64,000 nucleotides of DNA from Pseudonocardia nematodicida. Its GTDB lineage: Bacteria > Actinomycetota > Actinomycetes > Mycobacteriales > Pseudonocardiaceae. The notes beneath the pieces were generated by a model. The model saw only the letters and a program-made list of their open reading frames with translations. It was not told where the DNA came from and did no database searches. Location of the stretch: positions 248,001-312,000 of the forward strand of contig NZ_JBEDNQ010000002.1 in the NCBI RefSeq assembly GCF_040105385.1, written 5' to 3'. Position 1 is the stretch's first letter; each line of letters begins with the position of its first letter. The position numbers and the translations under genes were made by a program. Positions 37,089-47,262 of this stretch are shown in pieces.

Positions 37089-37132
37089 GCAGATCGGGCC
37101 GACCGATCGGAGCGGGGCGGCCCCCGGACCGG

Positions 37133-37750
37133 TCAGGCCGCCGCGCGCACCATGTCGACGAACAGCCCGTGCACCCGCCGGTCCCCGGTCAGCTCCGGGT
37201 GGAACGACGTCGCCAGCACCGGACCCTGCCGGACGGCCACCGGCCGCCCTGCGGCGTCCCCCGCGACGTCGACGTGCGGGACCGCGGCCAGCACCTCGAC
37301 CGCGCCACCCGCCTTCTCCACCCACGGGGCGCGGATGAACACCGCGTGCACCGGGTCGCCGGGCAGCCCGGCGAAGGACAGGTCGGTCTCGAACGAGTCC
37401 ACCTGCCGGCCGAAGGCGTTGCGCCGCACGACGACGTCCAGGCCGCCGAGCTGGTGCTGGTCCGGCCGCCCGTCGAGGATCTCGTCGGCGAGCAGGATCA
37501 TCCCGGCGCACGAGCCGTAGGCCGGCATCCCGGCACGCAGCCGGGCGCGCAGCGGGTCGAGCAGCTCGAAGGCGTCGAGCAGCTTCGACATGGTGGTCGA
37601 CTCCCCGCCGGGCAGGACCAGGCCGTCGACGGCGTCGAGCTCGCCCGCGCGGCGCACCGGCACCGCCGTCGCCCCGGACGCGGTCAGCGCGGCGAGGTGC
37701 TCGCGGACGTTGCCCTGCAGGGCCAGCACACCGATCGTCGGGGAGGACAT
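37133..37750 (-). CDS. pdxT: Pyridoxal 5'-phosphate synthase glutaminase subunit PdxT
   Basis: A 205-residue class I-type glutaminase that feeds ammonia to PdxS. The motif PGGEST is at residues 47-52, the nucleophile Cys81 is in YGSCAGM, and the His/Glu of the triad are in SFHPEL near the C-terminus. The start MSSPTIGVLALQGNVREH matches the family. In related genomes pdxS is next door or one gene away; here it is at 54136. The gene is transcribed alone, bounded by the hairpin downstream and the malic enzyme gene upstream. Confidence 0.96.
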   Translation of the reverse strand: MSSPTIGVLALQGNVREHLAALTASGATAVPVRRAGELDAVDGLVLPGGESTTMSKLLDAFELLDPLRARLRAGMPAYGSCAGMILLADEILDGRPDQHQLGGLDVVVRRNAFGRQVDSFETDLSFAGLPGDPVHAVFIRAPWVEKAGGAVEVLAAVPHVDVAGDAAGRPVAVRQGPVLATSFHPELTGDRRVHGLFVDMVRAAA

Positions 37751-37842
37751 GTCCCCGAGGATAACCGCGCCCCACCTGCACGAACGGCCGCGCCCGGGGT
37801 GAGCCGCCGCACCCCGTGGGAGGTCGCGGCGGCCCGCCGGGG

Positions 37843-39249
<1,407 letters not shown>

Positions 39250-39345
39250 GGGCCAGCACAGTACCGGCCCCGGGGTTGTGATCTCGGCACGACGGGGTGT
39301 GTGATCCAGGACACTCACTCCCTCGATTGGCGGAGGTGGTCGCCC

Positions 39346-41460
39346 GTGGCGGTCAGAGCAGAGCGGGCGCGGGCCGGGACGGCGGAGATCACCGCCGTCA
39401 CCGACCCGACGCGGATCAGGAACGTGGCCCTCGTCGGGCCGTCCGGGGCCGGGAAGACCACCCTGGCCGAGGCGTTGCTCGCGCACACCGGCGCGATCCC
39501 GCGCGCCGGGTCGGTCGCCGCGGGCAGCACGGTCACCGACCACGACCCTGCGGCGCAACGCCAGCAGCGTTCGGTCGGGATCGCGGTGGCCCCGCTGCAG
39601 TCCGGCGGGGTGACGGTCAACCTCGTCGACACGCCCGGCTACGAGGACTTCCGCGGAGAGCTGCTGGCCGGGCTGCACGCCGCCGACGCGGCGCTGTTCG
39701 TGGTGCCCGCCGCCGAGGGCCGGGAGGGCGCGCTCGAACCCGGCACGCTGGCGCTGTGGGAGGAGTGCGCCGAGCTCGGGATCCCCCGGGCCGTCGCGGT
39801 GACCCGCTGCGACGCCGCCCGCGCCGACGTCGAGGCGACCCTGCGCGCCTGCCGCGACTCGTTCGGCGGCGGGGTGGCGGCCGCCTACCTGCCGGTGCGC
39901 GACGGCGACGGGGCGATGACCGGTCTCTACGGCCTGCTGTCGCAGACCCCGGCGGACGCCGCCCCGGACGGCGCGGACACCGCCCGGGCCGAGCTGATCG
40001 AGGGGATCATCGAGCAGTCCGAGGACGAGGAGCTGATGGAGCGCTACCTCGCCGGCGACGACGTCGCGTTCGACACCCTGGTCGACGACCTGGAGACCGC
40101 CGTCGCGCGCGGCTCGTTCCACCCGGTCGTCCCGGTCTGCTCGACCGGCGGGACCGGGCTGGACGCGCTCCTGGAGATCCTCACCGGGGCCTTCCCGTCC
40201 CCGCTGGAGCGGACCGGGACGAACGGCGACGGCGGCACCCAGGCCGGCCGCGCGGGCCGGCCGGACGGCCCGCTGATCGCCGAGGTCGTGCACACCGGCG
40301 CGGACGCCTACGTCGGGCGCGTCTGTCTCGTGCGGGTGCTGTCCGGGACGCTGCGCCCCGAGTCGACGGTGCACGTCGGCGGCCCGGTCCCGGCACCGCG
40401 GCAGAGTCCCGAGTCCGGCAACGGCCACGACGCCGACGAGAAGATCGCGCACGTCTACTCCCCGCTGGGTGCCACGCTGCGCGAGACCTCGGAGTGCGTC
40501 GCCGGGGACCTGTGCGCGGTGACCCGGCTGGAGGCCGGCGTCGGGGACACGCTGTCCGACCCGTCGTCGCCGGTGCACCTGGCGTCGTGGGCGCGCCCCG
40601 AACCGCTGCTGCCGGTGGCGGTGGTCGCCGCGTCCCGCGGTGACGAGGACGCGCTGGCCCGCGGCCTGGCGAGGCTGGTCGCGACCGACCCCGGGCTGCG
40701 TCTGGAGCGCGATCCCGAGACCCGCCAGACCGTGCTGTGGTGCGCGGGCGAGGCGCACGCCGACGTCGCGCTCGGCCGGTTGCGCGAGGGCGGCGCCGCG
40801 GTCGAGACGACCGAGGTCGTCGTCCCGCTGCGGGTCACCCTCGGTGGGTCGGCCCGGGTGACCGGACGGCACGTGAAGCAGTCCGGCGGGCACGGCCAGT
40901 TCGCGGTGTGCCACGTCGAGTTCGCGCCCGGCGAGCCGGGGTCCGGACTGACGTTCCGTTCCGCGGTCGTCGGCGGGTCGGTCCCGACCAACTACGTGCC
41001 GAGCGTGGAGAAGGGCATCCGGGCCCAGATGGAGCGGGGGCTCGCGGTCGCACGTGGCGAGGACGAGGAGCCGGGCGAGCCGCACCCGGTCGTCGACGTC
41101 GTCGCGACCCTGGTCGACGGCAAGGCGCACAGCGTCGACTCCTCCGACGCCGCGTTCCAGACCGCCGGGGCGCTGGCGCTGCGGGAGGCCGGCGCGGCCT
41201 GCGGGCTGGTGCTGCTGGAACCGCTCGACGAGGTGCGGGTCCGGATCCATGACGAGCACCTGGGCGCGGTGCTGGGCGACCTCGCGTCGCGGCGCGGGAA
41301 GGTACTGGGCACCGAGCCGGACGACGCCGGCCGGACCGTGGTGCGGGCCGAGGTCCCCCGCGCCGAGCTGCTGCGGCACGCGGTCGACCTGCGCGCGCTC
41401 ACGGCGGGCACGGCCGTCGCCACCCGGTCGTTCGCCCGCTACGCCGAACGCAGCAGCTGA
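39346..41460 (+). CDS. EF-G-like translational GTPase (FusA2 type)
   Basis: A 704-residue protein with EF-G domain order: G domain, domain II and domains III to V. G1 is GPSGAGKTT at residues 31-39. The G3 motif is DTPGYEDF, with Tyr99 where EF-G has the catalytic His of DTPGHVDF. The G4 motif is TRCD (153-156) instead of NKxD. The domain IV region (SGGHGQFAVCHVEFAPGEPG) is present. These substitutions are typical of the EF-G2 paralogue (Rv0120c-like), which is not the main elongation factor. GTG start with GGAGG nine bases upstream. Its cellular role is unclear; a ribosome-associated regulatory function is possible. Confidence 0.9.
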   Translation: MAVRAERARAGTAEITAVTDPTRIRNVALVGPSGAGKTTLAEALLAHTGAIPRAGSVAAGSTVTDHDPAAQRQQRSVGIAVAPLQSGGVTVNLVDTPGYEDFRGELLAGLHAADAALFVVPAAEGREGALEPGTLALWEECAELGIPRAVAVTRCDAARADVEATLRACRDSFGGGVAAAYLPVRDGDGAMTGLYGLLSQTPADAAPDGADTARAELIEGIIEQSEDEELMERYLAGDDVAFDTLVDDLETAVARGSFHPVVPVCSTGGTGLDALLEILTGAFPSPLERTGTNGDGGTQAGRAGRPDGPLIAEVVHTGADAYVGRVCLVRVLSGTLRPESTVHVGGPVPAPRQSPESGNGHDADEKIAHVYSPLGATLRETSECVAGDLCAVTRLEAGVGDTLSDPSSPVHLASWARPEPLLPVAVVAASRGDEDALARGLARLVATDPGLRLERDPETRQTVLWCAGEAHADVALGRLREGGAAVETTEVVVPLRVTLGGSARVTGRHVKQSGGHGQFAVCHVEFAPGEPGSGLTFRSAVVGGSVPTNYVPSVEKGIRAQMERGLAVARGEDEEPGEPHPVVDVVATLVDGKAHSVDSSDAAFQTAGALALREAGAACGLVLLEPLDEVRVRIHDEHLGAVLGDLASRRGKVLGTEPDDAGRTVVRAEVPRAELLRHAVDLRALTAGTAVATRSFARYAERSS

Positions 41461-41565
41461 CCAGGACCCGGGGCGCGGCCGCCGCACCGGGAGAACGCGC
41501 GCCGATCCGGAGGACACGTGTCGGTCACGCACACGAGCGCGCCGTGACGCGCGCGGCGGCCGGAT

Positions 41566-41594
41566 CCCCGCGCGTCCAGCGGATCAGCGCGGGG
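41566..41594. terminator. Hairpin between convergent EF-G-like and DUF4032 genes
   Basis: CCCCGCGC (41566-41573) pairs with GCGCGGGG (41587-41594) around a 13-base loop, next to the DUF4032 stop. The remaining part of the 134-bp gap contains GCGCG-rich short repeats only. Confidence 0.7.
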
Positions 41595-42854
41595 TCAGTC
41601 CGTGACCCTGGGGAGCTTGCCCGTGGGCGTGTCGGCGACGGCGGCCTTGGCCGCGGAGTCGGTCGGCGCCCGCCCGCCGAGCGCGGCGAGGGCGGCGTCG
41701 TTGCCGACGTCGGCCCCGTTGCGCTCGGACAGCAGCCAGCGGACCTCGAGCAGGTCGCAGTAGGCCTGCACCGGCGACCCGGCCCCGCCGAGCGCGTCGT
41801 GCGCCGACGCCGAGCCGGGATCCAGGCACACGGTGCGCCAGCTGCGTGCCGCCGCCTCCTCGGTCACCTCGCCGCCGGTCCGCCGGCGCATCCACTCCCG
41901 GTGCGCGGTGAGGTCGCCGAGCAGGATCCGGGCCTGCCCCTCCCCCACGTCCACCCCGGTCAGCGCGCGCAGCTGCGCGCTGTGGAAGTTCCGGTCGCCG
42001 ACGGCGATCTGCAGCCGGGACCGGCCGTCGCCGACCGGCTGCAGCGCCACCTCGTCGACCGCGAAACCGAGGTCGTTGAGCTCGCGGATGGCGCCCTCGA
42101 CCCGGTAGCGGTCGTCGAAGGCGAACACCGGCGTGGCGTGCAACGCCTCCCACAGCCGGTGGTAGCGCTCGGGGAGCGCGGTCGCCTCCTCGATCAGCTG
42201 CGGGTGGATCTCCGGCGGCCGGTCCAGCGACTCGGCCAGGTCGATCATCCCGGCGGCCACGTTCTCCACCAGGATCGACAGGTCGAACTCGCGCTGCCCG
42301 TCCGAGAGCCCCGTCGGGTGCACCTCGCTGGTCTCGGCGTCGACCAGGTAGGCGGCCAGGGTCTGGCCGTCCCGGACGAACAGCGTGTTGTTCAGCGAGC
42401 AGTCACCCCAGAACACGCCGTGCCGGTGCAGGTCGACCAGCAGCGAGATCATCCCGTCGAACAGCCGGGCCCGGTGCCGCGGCCGGTTCGGCGGCAGCCG
42501 GGCGATCAGCCGCTTGTACTGCCAGGACCCGCTCAGGTAGCGGGTCACCAGGATCGCGGTGTCGTGCGCGGGCTGGTCGACGAACCCGGCCGGGCGGACC
42601 GCGGGCAGGCACTCGTCCTCGAGCCGGCGCAGCACCTCGTACTCCCGCCGGGCGATCCGCTCGGGCATGTCCTTCAGGGCCCAGAGCGCCCCGTCGGCCT
42701 CGACGAACCGCACGAGGTGCCGGCTCGGGCCGACCTCGATGTCGCGCAGCGGGACCCGGGTCTCGTCCCACTCAGCGAGCGGGGAGTCCCAGGGCAACGC
42801 GATCAGCTCCGGGGAGTGCGCGCGCAGGATCAGTTCCGGGGGTGGTGCGGGCAT
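41595..42854 (-). CDS. DUF4032 protein with kinase-like N-terminal fold
   Basis: A 419-residue protein. The first 200 residues carry kinase-like features: ALWALKDMP with a candidate ATP-site Lys, YEVLRRLEDE, and the catalytic-loop-like HGVFWGDCSLNNTLF followed by YLVDAETSEV (WaaP/lipopolysaccharide-kinase-like). The C-terminal half matches the DUF4032 domain. Function is not established; phosphorylation of a small molecule or glycan is conceivable. It begins 2 bp after the LacI gene stop, so the two are likely co-transcribed. It may relate to the sugar importer on the other side of the LacI gene. Confidence 0.82.
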   Translation of the reverse strand: MPAPPPELILRAHSPELIALPWDSPLAEWDETRVPLRDIEVGPSRHLVRFVEADGALWALKDMPERIARREYEVLRRLEDECLPAVRPAGFVDQPAHDTAILVTRYLSGSWQYKRLIARLPPNRPRHRARLFDGMISLLVDLHRHGVFWGDCSLNNTLFVRDGQTLAAYLVDAETSEVHPTGLSDGQREFDLSILVENVAAGMIDLAESLDRPPEIHPQLIEEATALPERYHRLWEALHATPVFAFDDRYRVEGAIRELNDLGFAVDEVALQPVGDGRSRLQIAVGDRNFHSAQLRALTGVDVGEGQARILLGDLTAHREWMRRRTGGEVTEEAAARSWRTVCLDPGSASAHDALGGAGSPVQAYCDLLEVRWLLSERNGADVGNDAALAALGGRAPTDSAAKAAVADTPTGKLPRVTD

Positions 42855-42856
42855 CT

Positions 42857-43879
42857 CTACGACTCCCCTGACGGTGAGCGGGGCGGTGCCGTCGACCCGC
42901 GGATCACGAGGTGGGTGGGGACGGTGACGCGCTCCTCGACCGGCTCGCCGAGCAGGCCGGCGAGCACCATCCGGCCGGCCTCGGCGCCCTGCTCGAAGAC
43001 CGGCTGCGCGACCGTCGACAGGTCGGTGAGCGCGGCCAGGGGGTGGTCGTCGATGCCGATCACCGACACGTCCCGCGGCACCTGCAACCCGGTGCGGCGC
43101 AACGTGCCGACAGCGCCGACCGCGACCTCGTCCGAGTGCGCGTAGACCGCGGTCGGCGGGTCGGAGAGGCCGAGCAGCTGCCCCATCGCACGCGCTCCCC
43201 CCTCCGGACTCCAGGGCACCGAGACGACCAGTGCCGGGTCGATCCCGACACCGGCGTCGGCGAGCGCGCGACGGTACGCCGCCGACCGGTGTCCCGGCTG
43301 CCCGGGGTCCAGCTCCGGGTCGGTCGTCTCGATCATCCCGATCCGCCGGTGGCCGAGGTTGAGGAGGTGGTCGACGGCCTGCCGGCCGGCGGCGTGGTCG
43401 TCGATCGAGACCGACGGGTGGCTGCCCACCCGGGTGCCCGCGGCCACGATCCCGACCCCGATCCGTTCCAGGCGCTCGCGCTCCTCGTCGTCCACCCCGA
43501 ACCCGAGCAGGACGACGGCGTCGGCCCGCCGCCGGGCGGGCAGGTCGGTGAAGAACGTCCGCCGGGCGTCGGCGTCGCCGAGCCGGTAGAGCAGCACGTC
43601 CTTCGCGGCCGCGCTCAGCTGCGCCACGAGGCCCTCCAGCGCGGCACCGAACCACCACCGCGACAGGTGCGGCACGACGACCGCGACCCGCCCGGTCCGC
43701 CCGCTCGCCAGCCCGGACGCCTCCGGTGACGCGACGTACTCCAGCTCCCGGGCCGCCTCCCAGACCCGGGCCCGGGTCGCCTCGGCGACGTGCGGATGGT
43801 CGCTGAGCGCACGCGACGCCGTCGCCGGGGACACTCCCGCGCGGCGGGCCACGTCAGCGAGGTTGACCGGTCCGGACAC
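42857..43879 (-). CDS. LacI-family transcriptional regulator
   Basis: A 340-residue sugar-responsive repressor. The helix-turn-helix reads VNLADVARRAGVSPATASRALS, followed by the hinge and a periplasmic-binding-protein-like effector domain (VSIDDHAAGRQAVDHLLNLGHRRIG, DVSVIGIDDHP). I chose the GTG at 43879, which gives the normal N-terminus; an ATG at 43915 would add twelve residues but overlaps a palindrome. It is divergent from the sugar ABC transporter operon and followed by the DUF4032 gene. It likely represses the importer and itself, with an imported disaccharide or derivative as inducer. Confidence 0.93.
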   Translation of the reverse strand: MSGPVNLADVARRAGVSPATASRALSDHPHVAEATRARVWEAARELEYVASPEASGLASGRTGRVAVVVPHLSRWWFGAALEGLVAQLSAAAKDVLLYRLGDADARRTFFTDLPARRRADAVVLLGFGVDDEERERLERIGVGIVAAGTRVGSHPSVSIDDHAAGRQAVDHLLNLGHRRIGMIETTDPELDPGQPGHRSAAYRRALADAGVGIDPALVVSVPWSPEGGARAMGQLLGLSDPPTAVYAHSDEVAVGAVGTLRRTGLQVPRDVSVIGIDDHPLAALTDLSTVAQPVFEQGAEAGRMVLAGLLGEPVEERVTVPTHLVIRGSTAPPRSPSGES

Positions 43880-43899
43880 GCCACCTGTATGCCCGAACA

Positions 43900-43915
43900 T
43901 TGCAAGCGCGTGCAA
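43900..43915. promoter_or_regulatory. Candidate LacI operator near the lacI start
   Basis: TTGCAAGCGCGTGCAA is palindromic at 14 of 16 positions with a central CG. It lies 21-36 bp upstream of the chosen lacI start, where it could mediate autoregulation. Confidence 0.6.
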
Positions 43916-43996
43916 GTGGCAGAGTTGCCGTTCCGTGCTGGACCGAATCGCCCGCGTGGGTGATCATCGGGCGCATCGGGCGGTGATGTGTGACCC

Positions 43997-44025
43997 TTGA
44001 CACCTTTGGGCGACGGGGTCACAGT
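43997..44025 (+). promoter_or_regulatory. Promoter of the sugar importer operon
   Basis: A perfect -35 hexamer TTGACA is at 43997-44002. A 17-bp spacer leads to a weak -10 candidate (CACAGT, 44020-44025). A LacI-type operator begins 6 bp downstream. Confidence 0.55.
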
Positions 44026-44031
44026 CGGACT

Positions 44032-44045
44032 TGGAACCGCTTCCA
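44032..44045. promoter_or_regulatory. LacI-type operator of the importer operon
   Basis: TGGAACCGCTTCCA has TGGAA/TTCCA arms and a CG near the centre, as in sites for LacI/CcpA-type regulators. It covers the predicted transcription start of the importer operon, so bound repressor would block initiation. Confidence 0.68.
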
Positions 44046-44140
44046 GGTCCGGTTCACGCCGCCGGAAGCCGTCGGCAGGGGGTCGGCGGCGAGCATCGGA
44101 GCAGTACCGCAGTGACGAACACGGGAGTTCGGAGTTGACC

Positions 44141-45436
44141 ATGCGTCGCACACGGTGGAGGAGGGGACTTGCCGCCGGAGCGGCCGCCGTCGCCCTCGCC
44201 GCACTGGCCGGATGCGGGGGCGCCCCCGCCGGACCGCCGGTCCTGAACTGGTACACCAACCCCGACGACGGCGGGCAGGCCGCGATCGCCGCACGCTGCA
44301 CCGAGGCGTCGGGCGGGCAGTACCGGATCGCGACGTCGGTGCTGCCCCGCCAGTCCGGTGAACAGCGCCAGCAGCTGATCCGCCGACTCGCGGCGAACGA
44401 CTCGTCGATCGACATCATGAGCATCGACCCGCCCTACATCCCGGAGTTCGCCGAGGCCGGATTCCTCGCCCCGGTGCCGCCGGAGGTCGGGCAGCGCACG
44501 ACGGAGGGTGTCGTGAACTCCGCGGTCGAGGGCGCGAGCTGGAACGGCGAGCTCGTGACGGTGCCGTTCTGGGCGAACACCCAGCTGCTCTGGTACCGCC
44601 AGTCCATGGCCGAGGCGGCCGGGCTGGACATGACCGGCCCGGTGACCTGGGACCAGCTCATCGAGGCCGCCCAGGCCCAGGACTCGACGATCGCCGTACA
44701 GGGCACCCGCGCCGAGTCGCTGACCGTCTGGCTGAACGCGCTGGTGGAGTCCGGCGGCGGCGAGATCATCACCGACCCGTCGCCCGGGAACCCGGAGGGC
44801 GTCCAGCTGGGCCTGGACACCCCGGCCGCCGAGAAGGCCGCCGAGATCATGCGCGACGCCTCGGCCGTCGGCGGGCCGGGCTTCTCGACGTCGTCGGAGG
44901 ACGAGAACTCGAACGCCTTCCAGGGCGGCAACGCGATGTTCCAGATGAACTGGCCGTTCGTCTGGGGCAAGGCGAAGGGCGGGGTCGAGGACGGAAGCGT
45001 CGAGCAGTCCATCCTGGACGACTTCGGCTGGGCGGTGTACCCGCAGGTCGACGCCGCCGACCCGGCCGCGCCGCCGTACGGCGGGATCAACCTCGGCATC
45101 GGCGCCTTCAGCCCGAACGTCGACCTCGCCTACGCCGCGGCCGAGTGCATCGTCTCGGAGGAGAACCAGAAGGACTACTTCCTGACCAACGGCAACCCGG
45201 CGGCCAAGGAGTCGGTGTTCACCGACCCCGAGGTCCTCGAGGAGTTCCCGATGGCGCCGGTGATCGAGCAGTCGCTGCAGCAGGCCAAGCCGCGGCCGCA
45301 GACGCCGTACTACAGCGAGGTCTCCGAGTCGATCCAGCGCAACTACCACCCCACCGCCGGCATCGACCCGCCCACCGTGGGCCCGGCCACCGCCGAGCTG
45401 ATCCGCGCGGTGCTGGCGAAGGAGGAACTGCTGTGA
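44141..45436 (+). CDS. lpqY: Sugar ABC transporter lipoprotein, LpqY-like
   Basis: A 431-residue extracellular substrate-binding lipoprotein. The signal peptide ends in the lipobox LAGC with Cys25. The mature protein shows features recalled from mycobacterial LpqY: LNWYTNPDDGGQAAI, YRIATSVLPR, RRLAANDSSIDIMSID, then NTQLLWYR and MNWPFVWG. LpqY binds trehalose and delivers it to SugABC. ATG with GGAG seven bases upstream. It is the first gene of the operon and overlaps the permease gene in GTGA. Trehalose as substrate is inferred from homology; another disaccharide is possible. Confidence 0.88.
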   Translation: MRRTRWRRGLAAGAAAVALAALAGCGGAPAGPPVLNWYTNPDDGGQAAIAARCTEASGGQYRIATSVLPRQSGEQRQQLIRRLAANDSSIDIMSIDPPYIPEFAEAGFLAPVPPEVGQRTTEGVVNSAVEGASWNGELVTVPFWANTQLLWYRQSMAEAAGLDMTGPVTWDQLIEAAQAQDSTIAVQGTRAESLTVWLNALVESGGGEIITDPSPGNPEGVQLGLDTPAAEKAAEIMRDASAVGGPGFSTSSEDENSNAFQGGNAMFQMNWPFVWGKAKGGVEDGSVEQSILDDFGWAVYPQVDAADPAAPPYGGINLGIGAFSPNVDLAYAAAECIVSEENQKDYFLTNGNPAAKESVFTDPEVLEEFPMAPVIEQSLQQAKPRPQTPYYSEVSESIQRNYHPTAGIDPPTVGPATAELIRAVLAKEELL

Positions 45437-46398
45437 CGACGACGTCGGAGCGGACCGGGACCGGGGGCGCCACCCCCGCGGCACCGGCCGGCACGGGCAC
45501 CAGCGACAAGGCCCGGTCCGAGCAGCGGCTCGGCTGGATGCTCGCCGGCCCGGCGTTCGCGATCATGCTGCTGGTCACGGCGTACCCGATCGCCCAGGCG
45601 GTCTGGTACTCGCTGTTCAACTACCGGCTCACCGACCCCGACAGCTACGCGTTCGTCGGGCTGAACAACTACGCGGTGATCCTGTCCGACTCCATCTGGT
45701 GGACGTCGTTCGGCGTGACCGCCTTCATCACCGTCGTCACGGTGGCGGTCGAGCTGGTGCTCGGCTTCCTGCTCGCGCTGGTGATGATGAACGCGCTCAA
45801 GGCGATCCGGCCGGTGCTGCGCGCGGCGATCCTGATCCCGTACGCGGTGATCACCGTCGTGTCCGCGTTCGCCTGGCAGTACGCCTTCGCGCTGGACTCG
45901 GGCTTCGTGAACTCCTGGTTCTCCTGGCTGCCCGGCGTCGCGGCGGACACCGACTGGTTCGGCGGCACCTGGACGTCGCTGCTCGTGATCTGCCTGGCCG
46001 AGATCTGGAAGACCACGCCGTTCATCTCGCTGCTGCTGCTCGCGGGTCTGGCCCAGGTGCCGGACGTGCTGCAGGAGGCAGCCAGGGTCGACGGCGCCAC
46101 CTGGTGGCAGCGGATGCGCAAGGTCACGCTGCCGAACATGAAGGCCGCGATCATGGTGGCCCTGCTGTTCCGCACCCTGGACGCCTTCCGGGTGTTCGAC
46201 ACCGTCTTCGTCATGACCAACGGCGCGAACAGCACCGAGACGGTCTCGTTCCTGGCCTATCGGCAGACGATCGCCCGGCTGGAGATCGGCCTCGGATCCG
46301 CGGTGTCGGTTCTGCTGTTCCTGTCCGTCGTGATCATCTGTGTCGGATTCATCAAGGGCTTCAAGGTCGACCTGTCGCAGGCCCGAGGGGAGAAGTGA
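45433..46398 (+). CDS. sugA: Sugar ABC transporter permease, SugA-like
   Basis: A 321-residue inner-membrane permease with six predicted membrane segments. The cytoplasmic EAA loop reads EAARVDGATWWQRMRKVTLP and docks on the ATPase. The first 35 residues are polar and probably cytoplasmic. GTG start overlaps the binding-protein stop; the stop overlaps the next permease start in TGATG. It forms the transmembrane heterodimer with the following gene product. Confidence 0.93.
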   Translation: MTTTSERTGTGGATPAAPAGTGTSDKARSEQRLGWMLAGPAFAIMLLVTAYPIAQAVWYSLFNYRLTDPDSYAFVGLNNYAVILSDSIWWTSFGVTAFITVVTVAVELVLGFLLALVMMNALKAIRPVLRAAILIPYAVITVVSAFAWQYAFALDSGFVNSWFSWLPGVAADTDWFGGTWTSLLVICLAEIWKTTPFISLLLLAGLAQVPDVLQEAARVDGATWWQRMRKVTLPNMKAAIMVALLFRTLDAFRVFDTVFVMTNGANSTETVSFLAYRQTIARLEIGLGSAVSVLLFLSVVIICVGFIKGFKVDLSQARGEK

Positions 46399-47231
46399 TG
46401 GGCACCCGCGAGAGGGTCCTGTGGATCGTCGCCGGCATCGTGATCGTGATCTACGCGTTGTTCCCGGTCGGCTGGATCGTGTCGCTGTCGCTGAAGTCGT
46501 CGGCCGACATCGCCAACGGTCAGTTCCTGCCGACGGCGATCTCCTGGGAGAACTACTCCCAGATCCTGGTCGGTGACGCGGCCGAGCTGTTCCTGCCCGC
46601 GTTGCGGAACTCGTTCGGGATCGTGCTGATCGCGACGTTCATCGCCTGCGTGCTGTCGATGTTCGCCGCCTACGCGATCGCCCGCCTCGACTTCAAGGGC
46701 AAGCGGCTGATCCTCTCCACCGCGCTCGCGGTGGCGATCTTCCCGGTGATCTCGATCGTCACGCCGCTGTACAACCTGTGGCGCCAGATCGGGCTCTACG
46801 ACACCTGGCCCGGCCTGATCATCCCCTACCTGTCGCTGACCCTGCCGCTGTCGATCTGGACGATGTCGGCGTTCTTCCGCGAGATCCCGTGGGAGATGGA
46901 GCAGGCCGCGCAGGTCGACGGTGCGACGCCGTGGCAGGCGTTCCGCAAGGTGATCGTGCCGCTGGCGACACCGGGTGTGTTCACCACTGCGATCATCGCG
47001 TTCTTCATCGCCTGGAACGACTTCGCCTACGGCATCTCGCTCACCTCGACCGGGGCCGCGAGACCGGTACCCGCCGCACTCGGCCTGTTCTCCGGGGCCT
47101 CGCAGTTCGAGTCGCCGAACGGCCCGATCGCCGCCGCCGCGGTGATCGTGACGATCCCGGTCGTCGTGCTCGTCCTAATCTTCCAGCGTCGGATCGTGGC
47201 CGGTCTGACCAACGGCGCCGTCAAGGGCTGA
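46398..47231 (+). CDS. sugB: Sugar ABC transporter permease, SugB-like
   Basis: A 277-residue permease of the MalG/SugB group with six membrane segments. The EAA loop reads EQAAQVDGATPWQAFRKVIV. It begins one base into the sugA stop codon. The C-terminus ends in FQRRIVAGLTNGAVKG, as is usual for this subunit class. Confidence 0.93.
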   Translation: MGTRERVLWIVAGIVIVIYALFPVGWIVSLSLKSSADIANGQFLPTAISWENYSQILVGDAAELFLPALRNSFGIVLIATFIACVLSMFAAYAIARLDFKGKRLILSTALAVAIFPVISIVTPLYNLWRQIGLYDTWPGLIIPYLSLTLPLSIWTMSAFFREIPWEMEQAAQVDGATPWQAFRKVIVPLATPGVFTTAIIAFFIAWNDFAYGISLTSTGAARPVPAALGLFSGASQFESPNGPIAAAAVIVTIPVVVLVLIFQRRIVAGLTNGAVKG

Positions 47232-47262
47232 CCCGTACTCCCAGAAAGGAAGCGACCGCGCC

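Noticed and set aside
39250..41532. Upstream part of a 1229-codon minus frame that ends in the malic enzyme
   Set aside because: It lies opposite the EF-G-like gene and has no conserved motifs; malic enzyme is taken to start at 39249.
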